Of a DNA stretch of 56,405 nucleotides, positions 42,367-53,856 are shown piece by piece (within the stretch, counting starts at the first letter, position 1; each line of letters begins with the position of its first letter). The translations under genes were made by a program, and so were the position numbers. The stretch lies in contig CADBBT010000011.1 in assembly GCA_902792985.1 (NCBI GenBank), positions 1 to 56,405 of the forward strand, read 5' to 3'. The notes beneath the pieces were generated by a model, which saw only the letters and a list, made by a program, of their open reading frames with translations, had not been told where the DNA came from and searched no databases. Origin of the DNA: Oscillospiraceae bacterium (GTDB taxonomy: Bacteria; Bacillota; Clostridia; Oscillospirales; Acutalibacteraceae).

Positions 42367-44112
42367 TTATGCTTCATCCGCCTCTGCGTTCAGCACACGG
42401 CCGACCACCTCGCTGTCGGTGGCGACGTGCGAGAAGAAGAACTGTTCGCGTTCGGGTGTGTTGACAACGGTAACAGGCTTGATCTGGTTGAGAATGACGC
42501 CCTTGGCGCGCAGAGATTCGCGGTAATCCCAGTAGGTTTTTTCTTTGAGGATCAGAATTTCCGGGCGGTTGAGCATGCCCCAACGGCGGTATTTGAAGTA
42601 TTTTTCGTTGACTTCCTTCAGCTCTTCGTCCAGAATGTCGATGAACTTCTGACGGTCCTCTTCGGAAAGGTTTTCGCCGCCCTTGAGTTCGGTGAGCATC
42701 ACATAGCGCGGCGGCTTTGTGCCGAGATCTGGCCAGAAGCTGTGGCCGACAAGCTCCACACCCATCTTGGCGGCGGATTCCTTGGCGGCAAAGTCGATCA
42801 TCTGCGTGGTCGTCTTTTCGTTGGCGACGTTCATGCTCAGATTCTGTCTGTACAGCAGCTCCACGCGCGGGGTGTTGTTATACATGCCGGTGACTTTATA
42901 GATGTCGAACGTGCGGTAACGGTACAGGCCGGAGTAGTTCGTGACGATCATTTCATAGCACTTGCCGACTTCGAGCTGGTGCGCCAGCAGCGGTGTAACG
43001 TCTTCACGCGGCTTTTCCTCGCCCTCTTCCAGCGGCAAAAACTCAAAGAAGATGCAGTGCGGCAGCAGCACGGCGTCGGAGACGTTCAGCTCTGTCGGAA
43101 CGGCAAAGAAGCCTTCTGCGGCGGCGTAGCCCATGTTATGCAGCGGCAGATCGCCGACGGATTTGCGCAGCTTGTCAATATACAGCGCAAGGTTCGAACC
43201 CATCATGCCGTAGCCCCAGGTCAGTTTCGGCCAGATGCGCGGCGCGATCGGGGTGTCGAAGCCCTTTTCAAACTCTTTGCGCAAGAACGCGGCGCGCGTC
43301 GGGTTGGGCTTGAACTTCTTTTCATATTCCTTGCGCAGCTCGGGTGTGATGCGCACGTTGGGGTTCAGTGTGCCTTTTTCAATGTCATCGCAAAGCTCCT
43401 GCCAGTGCTCTTCAAGGTAGTCGAACATCTGCGTGAGCAGCGTGACGACCATCGAGCCGAGGTAGCTGACTTCTTCGTTTTCCAGCGCAAAGCGCAGCTG
43501 CAGATAGGATGTATCGAGCTGTTCTTCGTGCTCAGGGATCAGCAGGGAAACGGGGGAGGTGCTGAAAAACGGGGTGATCTGCTTGAGGTAATCCAACGGG
43601 ATCTGACCAGCGCCGTTGCACTTTTTGCCGTCTTCCAGCCGGTGACCGGTGAGCACCATGACCAGCGGACCCATCTGCGGCGGAAGTTTGATATTTTTCT
43701 TTTCCTTGAGCCAGTGCGCCGCGGTGGAAACGGAGACGGAGAACCCGATGCACTGCATTTTCCAAAGGTCGTTTGCGGATTTCGGCAGGATCTTCGGTTT
43801 GCCGACAGAGCCGGAGGACGAGCAGTAGCGGATATTCGGGCCGGTGAACATAAGGTTCTTTTCCTTACCGTGGATCATGCGCTCTACCATCGGTTCATAG
43901 TCCTCATAGGTGCTCAACGGAACCAGACGCTGAAAATCTTCAATGCTGTGCACGTCGGCAAAATGATATTTTTTGCCGTATTCGCAGGTTCTGTTCAGCA
44001 GCATGATTTTGCGCAAGACATTCTTTTGTGCTTTTTTGGGGTCTTTGGTGTAGTGGTCGATCTCCCAGCGTGAAACGTCGCCCAGGAAGATGCCGAGATC
44101 GGAAAAAGCCAT
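42367..44112 (-). CDS. GH3 auxin-responsive promoter family acyl-adenylating enzyme
   Basis: I chose ATG 44112 (AAAGG about 9 nt upstream); an ATG at 44121 abuts that site. The 581-residue protein has the GH3 layout: helical N-terminus, ATP motif [10 protein letters not shown] (about 98-107), [25 protein letters not shown] (second ATP motif), [11 protein letters not shown] and [17 protein letters not shown] (third motif). In plants GH3 enzymes join amino acids to jasmonate, auxin or benzoates by acyl-AMP chemistry. Bacterial members have unknown acyl and amine partners. It lies upstream of typA on the same strand with a 36-nt gap. Confidence 0.88.
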   Translation of the reverse strand: MAFSDLGIFLGDVSRWEIDHYTKDPKKAQKNVLRKIMLLNRTCEYGKKYHFADVHSIEDFQRLVPLSTYEDYEPMVERMIHGKEKNLMFTGPNIRYCSSSGSVGKPKILPKSANDLWKMQCIGFSVSVSTAAHWLKEKKNIKLPPQMGPLVMVLTGHRLEDGKKCNGAGQIPLDYLKQITPFFSTSPVSLLIPEHEEQLDTSYLQLRFALENEEVSYLGSMVVTLLTQMFDYLEEHWQELCDDIEKGTLNPNVRITPELRKEYEKKFKPNPTRAAFLRKEFEKGFDTPIAPRIWPKLTWGYGMMGSNLALYIDKLRKSVGDLPLHNMGYAAAEGFFAVPTELNVSDAVLLPHCIFFEFLPLEEGEEKPREDVTPLLAHQLEVGKCYEMIVTNYSGLYRYRTFDIYKVTGMYNNTPRVELLYRQNLSMNVANEKTTTQMIDFAAKESAAKMGVELVGHSFWPDLGTKPPRYVMLTELKGGENLSEEDRQKFIDILDEELKEVNEKYFKYRRWGMLNRPEILILKEKTYWDYRESLRAKGVILNQIKPVTVVNTPEREQFFFSHVATDSEVVGRVLNAEADEA

Positions 44113-44239
44113 GAAAGACATCCTTTCGTTTAAAATTCAATGATTCAGACTATTGTATCACGTTTTTAATGGGTTTGCAAGCACAAGCGACATTTATTTT
44201 TGTATGAGAAACAATAATTTTACCTTTTGGATGAAAAAG

Positions 44240-44440
44240 TGCCGGCCTGCAACGCAGGCCGGCAAGGCCCGGCGGCGAAACGCATCGCGCGCCGCGCGAT
44301 GCGATCCCGGGGCGCGGCGGAGCCGCCTTTTTGGAAAACAGAGCTTTTGCCTGCCGCGTCCCGGGTCCGCGCTTCGCTGTGCGAAGCGCGGCTTCGCCGC
44401 CGGGTGGCAGCAGCGCACGGCCAGGGCCGTGCGCTGCTGC
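44240..44440. repeat. Structured element C: hairpin, four-way cloverleaf, hairpin
   Basis: A left hairpin TGCCGGCCTGC and partner (44240-44264, 11 bp) is followed by an outer stem CCCGGCGGCGAA (44268-44279) with TTCGCCGCCGGG (44393-44404). Inside are three helices: 44281-44303 (10 bp), 44306-44365 (13 bp with one G-T) enclosing an A4/T4-flanked loop, and 44367-44391 (11 bp). A right hairpin follows at 44407-44440 (16 bp). The arrangement mirrors the element at 39487-39629 although stems differ in sequence. It lies 34 nt past the pth stop. No gene is supported in 44113-44473. Confidence 0.85.
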
Positions 44441-44473
44441 AGTGAAAAACAACGTAAACTTAACAATCAGCCG

Positions 44474-45076
44474 TCAACTGTTATGCCGATTCATCGCCTC
44501 GTCGATGTTGCCGCCGACGATCAGCTCGATCGCGTCGCAGCAGTGCTCTGCGGTGTCGCGCAAGGTGACGAGCTGCTCCTTTGAAAACGGCGTGAGCACC
44601 CAGTCCGCAAGGTCATAATCGGGGTGCGGCTTTGCGCCGATGCCGATCTTGATGCGCGGAAAACCGTCTGCGGAGAGCTGATAAATGATGCTTTTGATCC
44701 CGTTGTGGCCGCCGTCGGTGCCTTTGCGGCGGATGCGCAGCTTGCCCACGTCAAGGCTGATGTCGTCAAAGAGCACGAGAATGTGCTCCGGCGCAATTTT
44801 ATAAAACGCCGCCGCCTCGCGGACAGCTTCGCCGCTGAGGTTCATGAACGTCTGCGGTTTCATCAAAAGGCAGCGTTTGCCGCCGATGCGCACATCGCCG
44901 ATGAGCGCCTTAAATTTGAGCCGGTCGATCTTCACGTTTTTGCTTTGTGCAAAATAATCCAGGCACAAAAAGCCGGCGTTGTGCCTTGTGAATTCATATT
45001 TCTTGCCCGGGTTTCCAAGGCCTACGATCATGAAATCATAGGCGCCGGAGGATGCGGGCTCTTTTTTAAACAGCAC
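44474..45076 (-). CDS. pth: Peptidyl-tRNA hydrolase
   Basis: The 200-residue product starts at GTG 45076. A short extension of about 15 residues precedes the conserved MIVGLGNPGKKYEFTRHNAGF (about 16-36), where the His of RHNAGF is the catalytic base. QTFMNLSGEAV, VLFDDISLDVGKLRIRRKGT and DGGHNGIKSI follow as in bacterial Pth. It frees tRNA from stalled peptidyl-tRNA. The GlmU-like gene lies just upstream on the same strand (27-nt gap). In many Firmicutes glmU, prs and pth are neighbours, which supports the relationship of the pair. Confidence 0.96.
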   Translation of the reverse strand: MLFKKEPASSGAYDFMIVGLGNPGKKYEFTRHNAGFLCLDYFAQSKNVKIDRLKFKALIGDVRIGGKRCLLMKPQTFMNLSGEAVREAAAFYKIAPEHILVLFDDISLDVGKLRIRRKGTDGGHNGIKSIIYQLSADGFPRIKIGIGAKPHPDYDLADWVLTPFSKEQLVTLRDTAEHCCDAIELIVGGNIDEAMNRHNS

Positions 45077-45103
45077 GGTTCTTCACGCTCCACTCTTCAC
45101 AGT

Positions 45104-45808
45104 TCACTCTTTATACGGTTTTTTCTTTGTGACCCAATCCTCTTTGTTGACCTGTTTTGCGCGGGCAATGGCGAGCGCGGAGGCGGGCACGCTGTCTGTG
45201 ATGGTGGAGCCTGCGGCAGTGTAGGCAAAATCGCCCAGGGAAACGGGCGCGATCAGGTTGGTGTTGCAGCCGATGAAGCAGTGCTCGCCGATGGTGCAGC
45301 GCGCCTTGTTTTTGCCGTCGTAGTTGACTGTCACGGTGCCGCAGCCGAAGTTGCAGTTTTTGCCCACGTCGCTGTCGCCGACATAGGTCAGGTGCGACAC
45401 CTTGGTGCCGCTGTCGATCGTGGAGTTCTTGACCTCAACAAAGTTGCCGAGATGCACCTTGTCCGCAAGACGGCTGTTCGGGCGGATGTGTACGAACGGA
45501 CCGATGTCGCAGTTTTTGCCGATTTCGGCGTCTTCCGCCTCCACGTTGTTCAGCACAGTGCCGCTGCCGACGCGGGTGTCAAAAAGCATGGTGTTCGGAC
45601 CGATCACACAGTCTTCGCCGACACTGCTGGCGCCAAAGAGCATGGAGCCGCCGAGAATGACAGCGCCGGGCGCAATCGTGACGGTCGATTCAATGAAGAC
45701 CGTGTCGGGAAAGGGGATGACAACGCCGCCTGCGATGTACGAAGCAACGATCGACTTGCGGGTTTGGGCATCGGTGCAGGCCAGCGCGGTGAGTTGTTCT
45801 TTTTTCAT
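45104..45808 (-). CDS. GlmU-like acetyltransferase domain protein (left-handed beta helix only)
   Basis: ATG 45808 with GAGAGGAG gives 234 residues. They correspond to the C-terminal acetyltransferase half of GlmU: hexapeptide repeats (VTIAPGAVILGGSMLFG, VIGPNTMLFD), FVEVKNSTIDSGTKVSHLTYVGD with the His used as catalytic base, GTVTVNYDGKNKARC, and the end AGSTITDSVPASALAIARAK then QVNKEDW. The roughly 220-residue N-terminal uridylyltransferase domain is absent, so full GlmU (about 455 residues) activity cannot come from this protein alone. Either a separate UTP-dependent enzyme exists elsewhere or this acetylates another amino sugar. Confidence 0.88.
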   Translation of the reverse strand: MKKEQLTALACTDAQTRKSIVASYIAGGVVIPFPDTVFIESTVTIAPGAVILGGSMLFGASSVGEDCVIGPNTMLFDTRVGSGTVLNNVEAEDAEIGKNCDIGPFVHIRPNSRLADKVHLGNFVEVKNSTIDSGTKVSHLTYVGDSDVGKNCNFGCGTVTVNYDGKNKARCTIGEHCFIGCNTNLIAPVSLGDFAYTAAGSTITDSVPASALAIARAKQVNKEDWVTKKKPYKE

Positions 45809-46017
45809 GGGAACGCTCCTCTCGATAAATCTACCTTTCATTATGCCAAGAAAACCGAAAAGTTGCAAGTGGATTCTTTGATTTTCTTAAAAATAAAGGC
45901 AAATCTGTTTATATATTCTATTATAGAAAAATAAAGAACGAGGATTATGCTATACTAACTCTAATTATATAACAAAAAACGCAACCATTTCCGCCGTGGG
46001 CGGAGCAAGGAGCCTAT

Positions 46018-46755
46018 ATGCAGGAAAATGAAGAACTGATCGTCGGCAGAAACGCGGTGCTTGAAGCGCTCAAAAGCGGGCGCGAGATCAACAGTCTGCT
46101 TGTCGCAAAGGGAGAGCGCAACGGCTCGGTCGGCAGAATCCTGGCCGACTGCCGCGAAAAGAAGATCGTCATCAAGGAAGTGGATAAGCGCAAGCTCGAT
46201 TTTCTTTGCGGACAGGGCAACCACCAGGGCGTTGCAGCCTATGCGGCCGCGCACGCCTATGCTGAACTGGACGATCTGTTTGCCCTTGCCGAAGAGAGAG
46301 GGGAACCGCCGTTCTTCATCTTGTGCGACGATCTTGAAGATCCGCACAATCTCGGCGCGATCATCCGCACAGCGGAGGCAGCGGGTGCACACGGCGTCAT
46401 TATTCCGAAACGGCACGGTGCAGCGCTGACCTGGGCGGTGGCAAAGGCGGCGGCGGGCGCGCTGGAATATGTACCTGTGGTGCGTGTGACGAACCTTGCC
46501 GCAACAGCCGAAACGCTCAAGGAGCGCGGCGTGTGGCTCTACAGCGCAGACATGGACGGCAAGCCCTGGTGCAAAACGGATTTTTCCGGCGCGGTGGGGT
46601 TGATCATCGGCGCGGAAGGGCGCGGCGTGAGCCGGCTGATGCGCGAAAAAAGCGATTTTATCGTGTCGCTGCCGATGAAGGGCAAAATCAATTCGCTCAA
46701 CGCCTCCGTGGCTGCGGGCATTCTGATGTATGAAATCGCGCGTCAGCGCGGGTGA
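46018..46755 (+). CDS. rlmB: 23S rRNA (guanosine-2'-O-)-methyltransferase RlmB (TrmH family)
   Basis: The 245-residue SpoU-type methyltransferase has a substrate-binding N-terminal part (ELIVGRNAVLEALKSGREIN) and a SPOUT domain with motifs DDLEDPHNLGAIIRTAEAAG (about 99-118), VGLIIGAEGRGVSRLM (about 196-211) and VSLPMKGKINSLNASVAAGI (about 219-238). It methylates G2251 of 23S rRNA or a related site. GGAG is present upstream of the ATG. It is the first gene of a dense plus-strand series reaching rlmD. Confidence 0.93.
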   Translation: MQENEELIVGRNAVLEALKSGREINSLLVAKGERNGSVGRILADCREKKIVIKEVDKRKLDFLCGQGNHQGVAAYAAAHAYAELDDLFALAEERGEPPFFILCDDLEDPHNLGAIIRTAEAAGAHGVIIPKRHGAALTWAVAKAAAGALEYVPVVRVTNLAATAETLKERGVWLYSADMDGKPWCKTDFSGAVGLIIGAEGRGVSRLMREKSDFIVSLPMKGKINSLNASVAAGILMYEIARQRG

Positions 46756-46815
46756 TGAATAGGCGAAACCTGTTTGATTCAATGCAGAAAGATAGGATAG
46801 AGTGAGGAAGTATTT

Positions 46816-49143
46816 ATGGATGATTTAAAACTGGAAGCTGAACACGGCGCCGAATTCTCTGCGCCGAGCATGGACGACATCAACGCGCTGCTGGCAAAAG
46901 CCGGTCTTTCCCCCATCGGTGAGGACAGCACAGATGCCCCGTCTGCCCCGGCAGCTCCCGCTGCGGAAAAAACGCGCCATTTCGCGCTGCCGAAAGAGGA
47001 AACGCAGACCGACACGCAACAGGAAAAAACGCGTGTGATCCCGACGCAGCCGAAAGCTGCTCCTGTACCCGAAAAGGCGGAAAACCCCGAAAAGAAGAAC
47101 GACAGCCAGCTTTTGCTGGACGGCTTTGACGAAACGGAAGGCCCGCGCCATGTCAGCGAGGCGGAGGTGGAAGCGCATTTGCGCCACAGCCGCAAAAACC
47201 TTGTGGAAAACTTCCGTGTGTTCTCCACCGAGGAGGACGACCAGACCCTGCTTGAAAAAGAGACGGCCGGCGACGGCGCAAACAGCGTTTTTGATTCGCT
47301 TGACGTCAAACAGGGCGAACCGCTCTTTGATGCGGTCGCGCAGGCAAAGCAGGAGAAAAAAACCACACGGCGCATCTATTTTGACCGCACGAAGCTCACA
47401 CAGCATCTCACGCCGCAAGAGGAACAGCAGCAGTTCGTCGATATCCAAACGCGGCGGGAAGCGCTTGGCAAAATCAGAAAAAAAGCAAAGGTCACCCTGA
47501 TTGCGCAGGCGGCGTGTTTTGCCGCTTCGCTGCTGCTGATGATCTGTTCGTCCTTTTATCTGCCCGGCGGCGCGCTGGAGTTTTTGTTCGGTCACGGCGC
47601 ACGTCCGTTCACGCTTTGCAATCTTTGTCTTGTGTTGATCGCGGCGGGATTTTCCATTCAAACGGTCTTTTCCGCTGTGCGCGATATCAAAAGCCGCAGA
47701 GTCTCGTCTGCGGTCTGCGTGAGTGTCCTTGCGGCGCTGAGCGTACTGCACAGCATCTGGATGCTCATTTCGTCGATGGATGAAAACACCGGCTACGTCA
47801 GTTTTGCGGTCTGCGGCATTTTTGCGCTGCTTGTGCAGTCTGCCGTGCGCTTCATCGGCGCTGTCACCGAAGACAACGATCTGACCGTGGTGCAAAACAG
47901 CGAAACGCTCACCGAGCTGCAAAGCGTGCAGCACGCGGCGGACGCCACGGCGCTCGGTCACGGGATCAGTACCAAGAAAACGCCCAACATCTTTTACGCC
48001 TCTCCCGTCAGCGGCAGCGAGCGCGTGATGCCTGTGCCGAAGGAATCGCTGCATGAAACGACCTACCTTTACGGCACGCTGATCGCTGCAGGACTCAGTT
48101 TTCTGTTCGCTCTGGTGCGTGCCATCAGCGAGCGCAGCGCGGCGATGTTCATCAACGCGTTTGTCTCCTGCGCCTTTTTGTGCGTGCCGTTCATGCGGCT
48201 GCTGCTCACGGCGGTTTTGAAAACAAGAAACGACGCAGCGCTTTCCACAAGCGGCGTGGTGGTCGGTTCGCTTGAGGCGGCGGGAGAATTTGCCGAAGCG
48301 GACGCCGTTGTGGCGGAGGCCGCGGATCTGTTTGACGCAAAGGTGTCGAATTTCCGCGCGGTGCCCGGCGGACGGATGAGCAAACAGGACGCTGCAATCT
48401 ATGCGGCGGCTGCGCTGCAAGACAGCGGAAGCCTCCTGGCGGCCTCGTTCGCGTCCCTCGCCGAAGAGCTCGGCCGCCGCATCCCACTGGCGGAGGACCT
48501 GCAATATGAAGAAAAGCTCGGCTACGGCTGCTGGGTTGCCGGCCGCCGTGTGTTGGTGGGCAAACGCGAGATGCTTGTGCAGCACAGTGTGCCCGCGCCG
48601 AGCGCCGAAGAGGAAAAAGCCTATGCGGGCAAGCGCGAAGTGCTCTATGTCGCTGTGGAGGGCATCGTGGCTGCGACATTCACGGTCAACTACCGTGTGC
48701 GGCCGGAAGCCAGACGCGCTGCGCGGGTGTTCGATAAAGCCGGCATCGTGTTGATGCTCTCGTCCGGCGATCCGAGTCTGAGCGAAGAGTTTGTTGCGCA
48801 AAAGCTTGCGCTGGGTATGGCGGCGATCAAACTGATGAGCACAAAGAATACACAGCTTGTTGCCGAGCTGCGGCAGTCCGATACCGACGCGCCGGCCCGC
48901 GCGCTGGTAAGCAGCGGCAAGCACCGCCATCTGCTGCTGTTGGTGAGCGCGGCGCACCGGTTGTTTGAAGCGGACAAACTCGGTGGAATCGTACAGACGG
49001 CCGGGCAGGGGTTCTGCTTTGTTTTGCTGCTGCTGTGCGTGATCTTCAAGATCTCTTCGTTCTTTATGCCGCTGACGGTCATCTTCCTGCAGCTTCTGTG
49101 GAGCTTTGCGGCTTATTATGTCGGCACAAGACGTATGAAATAA
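46816..49143 (+). CDS. Eight-TM protein resembling a degenerate P-type ATPase
   Basis: The 775-residue protein has a disordered acidic N-terminus (1-200). Hydrophobic helices lie at about 226-248, 266-288, 297-318, 326-347, 418-438, 443-467, 725-750 and 752-770. The 4+2+2 grouping with a 250-residue cytoplasmic part between helices 6 and 8 is the layout of P1B-type ATPases. Residues about 479-510 align with the segment before the phosphorylation site, but DKTGT is replaced by EAADL. RRVLVGKREML (about 577-587) and VEGIVAATFTVNYRVRPEAR, then FDKAGIVLMLSSGDP (about 639-653) recall the N and P domains, with TGDN replaced by SGDP. It therefore cannot be a canonical pump and looks like a pseudoenzyme. 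The assignment rests on pattern, not a search. Confidence 0.6.
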   Translation: MDDLKLEAEHGAEFSAPSMDDINALLAKAGLSPIGEDSTDAPSAPAAPAAEKTRHFALPKEETQTDTQQEKTRVIPTQPKAAPVPEKAENPEKKNDSQLLLDGFDETEGPRHVSEAEVEAHLRHSRKNLVENFRVFSTEEDDQTLLEKETAGDGANSVFDSLDVKQGEPLFDAVAQAKQEKKTTRRIYFDRTKLTQHLTPQEEQQQFVDIQTRREALGKIRKKAKVTLIAQAACFAASLLLMICSSFYLPGGALEFLFGHGARPFTLCNLCLVLIAAGFSIQTVFSAVRDIKSRRVSSAVCVSVLAALSVLHSIWMLISSMDENTGYVSFAVCGIFALLVQSAVRFIGAVTEDNDLTVVQNSETLTELQSVQHAADATALGHGISTKKTPNIFYASPVSGSERVMPVPKESLHETTYLYGTLIAAGLSFLFALVRAISERSAAMFINAFVSCAFLCVPFMRLLLTAVLKTRNDAALSTSGVVVGSLEAAGEFAEADAVVAEAADLFDAKVSNFRAVPGGRMSKQDAAIYAAAALQDSGSLLAASFASLAEELGRRIPLAEDLQYEEKLGYGCWVAGRRVLVGKREMLVQHSVPAPSAEEEKAYAGKREVLYVAVEGIVAATFTVNYRVRPEARRAARVFDKAGIVLMLSSGDPSLSEEFVAQKLALGMAAIKLMSTKNTQLVAELRQSDTDAPARALVSSGKHRHLLLLVSAAHRLFEADKLGGIVQTAGQGFCFVLLLLCVIFKISSFFMPLTVIFLQLLWSFAAYYVGTRRMK

Positions 49144-49169
49144 CAATTTACCTGCAAAGGAGTTTCAAT

Positions 49170-49871
49170 ATGGAAAACATCATTACCGTGGAGAATCTGA
49201 AAAAGTCCTACGGGCGCCATGTGGTGCTTGACGGCGTCACCTTCTCCGCTGAACACGGACAGATCATCGGTCTGCTCGGCCCGAACGGCTGCGGCAAGAC
49301 AACGCTGATCAAAATTCTGACCGGGCTGATCAAGGACCAGACCGGCGTGGTGCGCATCAACAACGAGGAACCGGGCGCGTATACGAAAAGCGTGATCGCT
49401 TATTTGCCCGAAAAGACCTATCTGCCCGGCTGGATGCGTCCGGTCGACGCGATCGATTATTTCGCAGATTTTTATAAGGATTTCGACCGGGAAAAGGCGA
49501 TGCAGATGATCTCGCGCTTCGGTCTTGACGCGAAGCAGCGTACCAAAACGATGTCCAAGGGCCAGCAGGAAAAGCTGCGTCTGGCGCTCGTTTTGTGCCG
49601 CAACGCGGAGCTGTATATCCTTGACGAGCCGCTCGGCGGTGTGGACCCGGCAGCGCGCGCAAAGATCCTTGAGCTTATCATGGAGAATCATGCCGAGAAT
49701 TCGACCGTGCTGATCTCCACCCATCTGATCTCCGACGTGGAATATATCTTTGACCGCGTGCTGATGATCAAAGAGGGGCATGTGATCGTGGATTCTCACG
49801 TCAACGCCCTGCGCGAAAACGGAAAAACCGTGGAAGAAGTGTTCAAGGAGGTCTTCAGCTATGCTTGGTAA
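49170..49871 (+). CDS. ABC transporter ATP-binding protein
   Basis: ATG 49170 with AAAGGAG gives 233 residues. Walker A is GPNGCGKTT (about 37-45), the signature is MSKGQQEKLRLALVL (about 127-141, SKGQQ instead of SGGQ), Walker B is LYILDEPLGGVD (about 146-157), and the H-loop is STHLI. The GQQ variant is common in bacitracin/lantibiotic-export or YtrB-like ATPases of Firmicutes. It overlaps the permease gene by 11 nt. Together they form a minimal exporter-type ABC unit; substrate is unknown. Confidence 0.92.
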   Translation: MENIITVENLKKSYGRHVVLDGVTFSAEHGQIIGLLGPNGCGKTTLIKILTGLIKDQTGVVRINNEEPGAYTKSVIAYLPEKTYLPGWMRPVDAIDYFADFYKDFDREKAMQMISRFGLDAKQRTKTMSKGQQEKLRLALVLCRNAELYILDEPLGGVDPAARAKILELIMENHAENSTVLISTHLISDVEYIFDRVLMIKEGHVIVDSHVNALRENGKTVEEVFKEVFSYAW

Positions 49872-50685
49872 GCTGCTCAAAAACGAACTGAAACATTCCG
49901 GCCGCTATGTTGCGACCATCTATGCCGTAACGGCTGCCGTGATCGCGTTTATGGCCATCGGCATTCTGACAAAGATCACCTGGATCGGCGTGCTGTGCTC
50001 GGTACTGCTGAACTTCGTCGCCATCGGTGTGCTGCTGATCACCCTGATCTCCGTGGTCAAAAACTTTTACGATACGCTTTATGGCACGCAGGGCTATCTC
50101 TCCTTCACCCTGCCGGTGAAATGCTCGACGCTGCTGCTGTCAAAGGTGCTCATCTCCTTTTTCTGGATCATCCTGAGCTACCTGATCGCCGGCCTTTGCA
50201 TCGTCATGGTCGGTCTGAACGCCAAAGCGCAGGCGGGCGAACAGATCTCCGGCCTGTTCGATATGCTCGACGTGTCGGGTCTGCGCGAAATGATTCCCTC
50301 CGGCGCAACGATCACAGAGGTCATCGTGCTGCTTGTGGTGTTTGTGCTGCTGCACATCCTCACCCTTGTGGGCTTCATCTATTTTTCTGTTACGATCGCC
50401 AATACCCGCCCGCTGCAGGCGCATCCGCTGCTGTTTGGGCTGCTGACCTTTTTGGGCTCCTACGGCGTCGGCTATGCCATTTCCGGCAAGCTGACCTATT
50501 CGCTGCCGCTTTCGATCTATGTTTCAACGGAAAAGATCGGTCTCGTCTTTGAAAAAATGGGGACCGACAGCGAAGAGTATCTGTTTGCGTTCGGCATCGG
50601 CGGCACAATCTTTATTGCGCTCATGGCGCTGTGCCTGCTGTTTTTGACCGGCTGGATCATGGAACACAAGGTCAATATCAAATAA
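49861..50685 (+). CDS. ABC transporter membrane protein
   Basis: The 274-residue protein has about six hydrophobic helices. The N-terminal LGKLLKNELKHSGRYVATIY is typical of ABC-2 type permeases of Firmicutes, and it continues with TLYGTQGYLSFTLPVKCSTLLLSKVLISFFW, the recurrent core of this permease group. It pairs with the ATPase just upstream. Whether it exports a peptide, lipid or drug cannot be said. GGAGG lies just before the ATG. Confidence 0.85.
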   Translation: MLGKLLKNELKHSGRYVATIYAVTAAVIAFMAIGILTKITWIGVLCSVLLNFVAIGVLLITLISVVKNFYDTLYGTQGYLSFTLPVKCSTLLLSKVLISFFWIILSYLIAGLCIVMVGLNAKAQAGEQISGLFDMLDVSGLREMIPSGATITEVIVLLVVFVLLHILTLVGFIYFSVTIANTRPLQAHPLLFGLLTFLGSYGVGYAISGKLTYSLPLSIYVSTEKIGLVFEKMGTDSEEYLFAFGIGGTIFIALMALCLLFLTGWIMEHKVNIK

Positions 50686-53733
<3,048 letters not shown>

Positions 53734-53748
53734 CAGGAGAGTGACGAA

Positions 53749-53853
53749 ATGAAAAATCAAAAAAGCAACCCTGTCGCCGCTTTCGGCGCGGTGACGACGC
53801 TCATCATTCTGCAGTTCGCCATCCGGCGCTGCATGAAAAAATACGGCAGATAA
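53749..53853 (+). CDS. Small membrane peptide (34 aa) between lacZ and rlmD
   Basis: An ATG at 53749, with GGAGAGTGACGAA upstream, opens a 34-residue ORF ending at TAA 53853. The peptide has a basic start (KNQKSN), a hydrophobic helix (AAFGAVTTLIILQFAI) and a basic tail (RRCMKKYGR). The ribosome site, the 15-nt gap after lacZ and the 3-nt gap before rlmD suggest a real, coupled gene. Its function is unknown; single-span peptides like this may bind a membrane complex. Confidence 0.6.
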   Translation: MKNQKSNPVAAFGAVTTLIILQFAIRRCMKKYGR

Positions 53854-53856
53854 CAC

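Noticed and set aside
40702-44073. Long plus-strand frames of 547 and 569 codons
   Set aside because: Antisense to typA and the GH3-family gene; shadow frames caused by codon bias.
46825-49146. 773-codon minus-strand frame
   Set aside because: Antisense to the eight-TM gene; Arg/His/Gln-rich without motifs.
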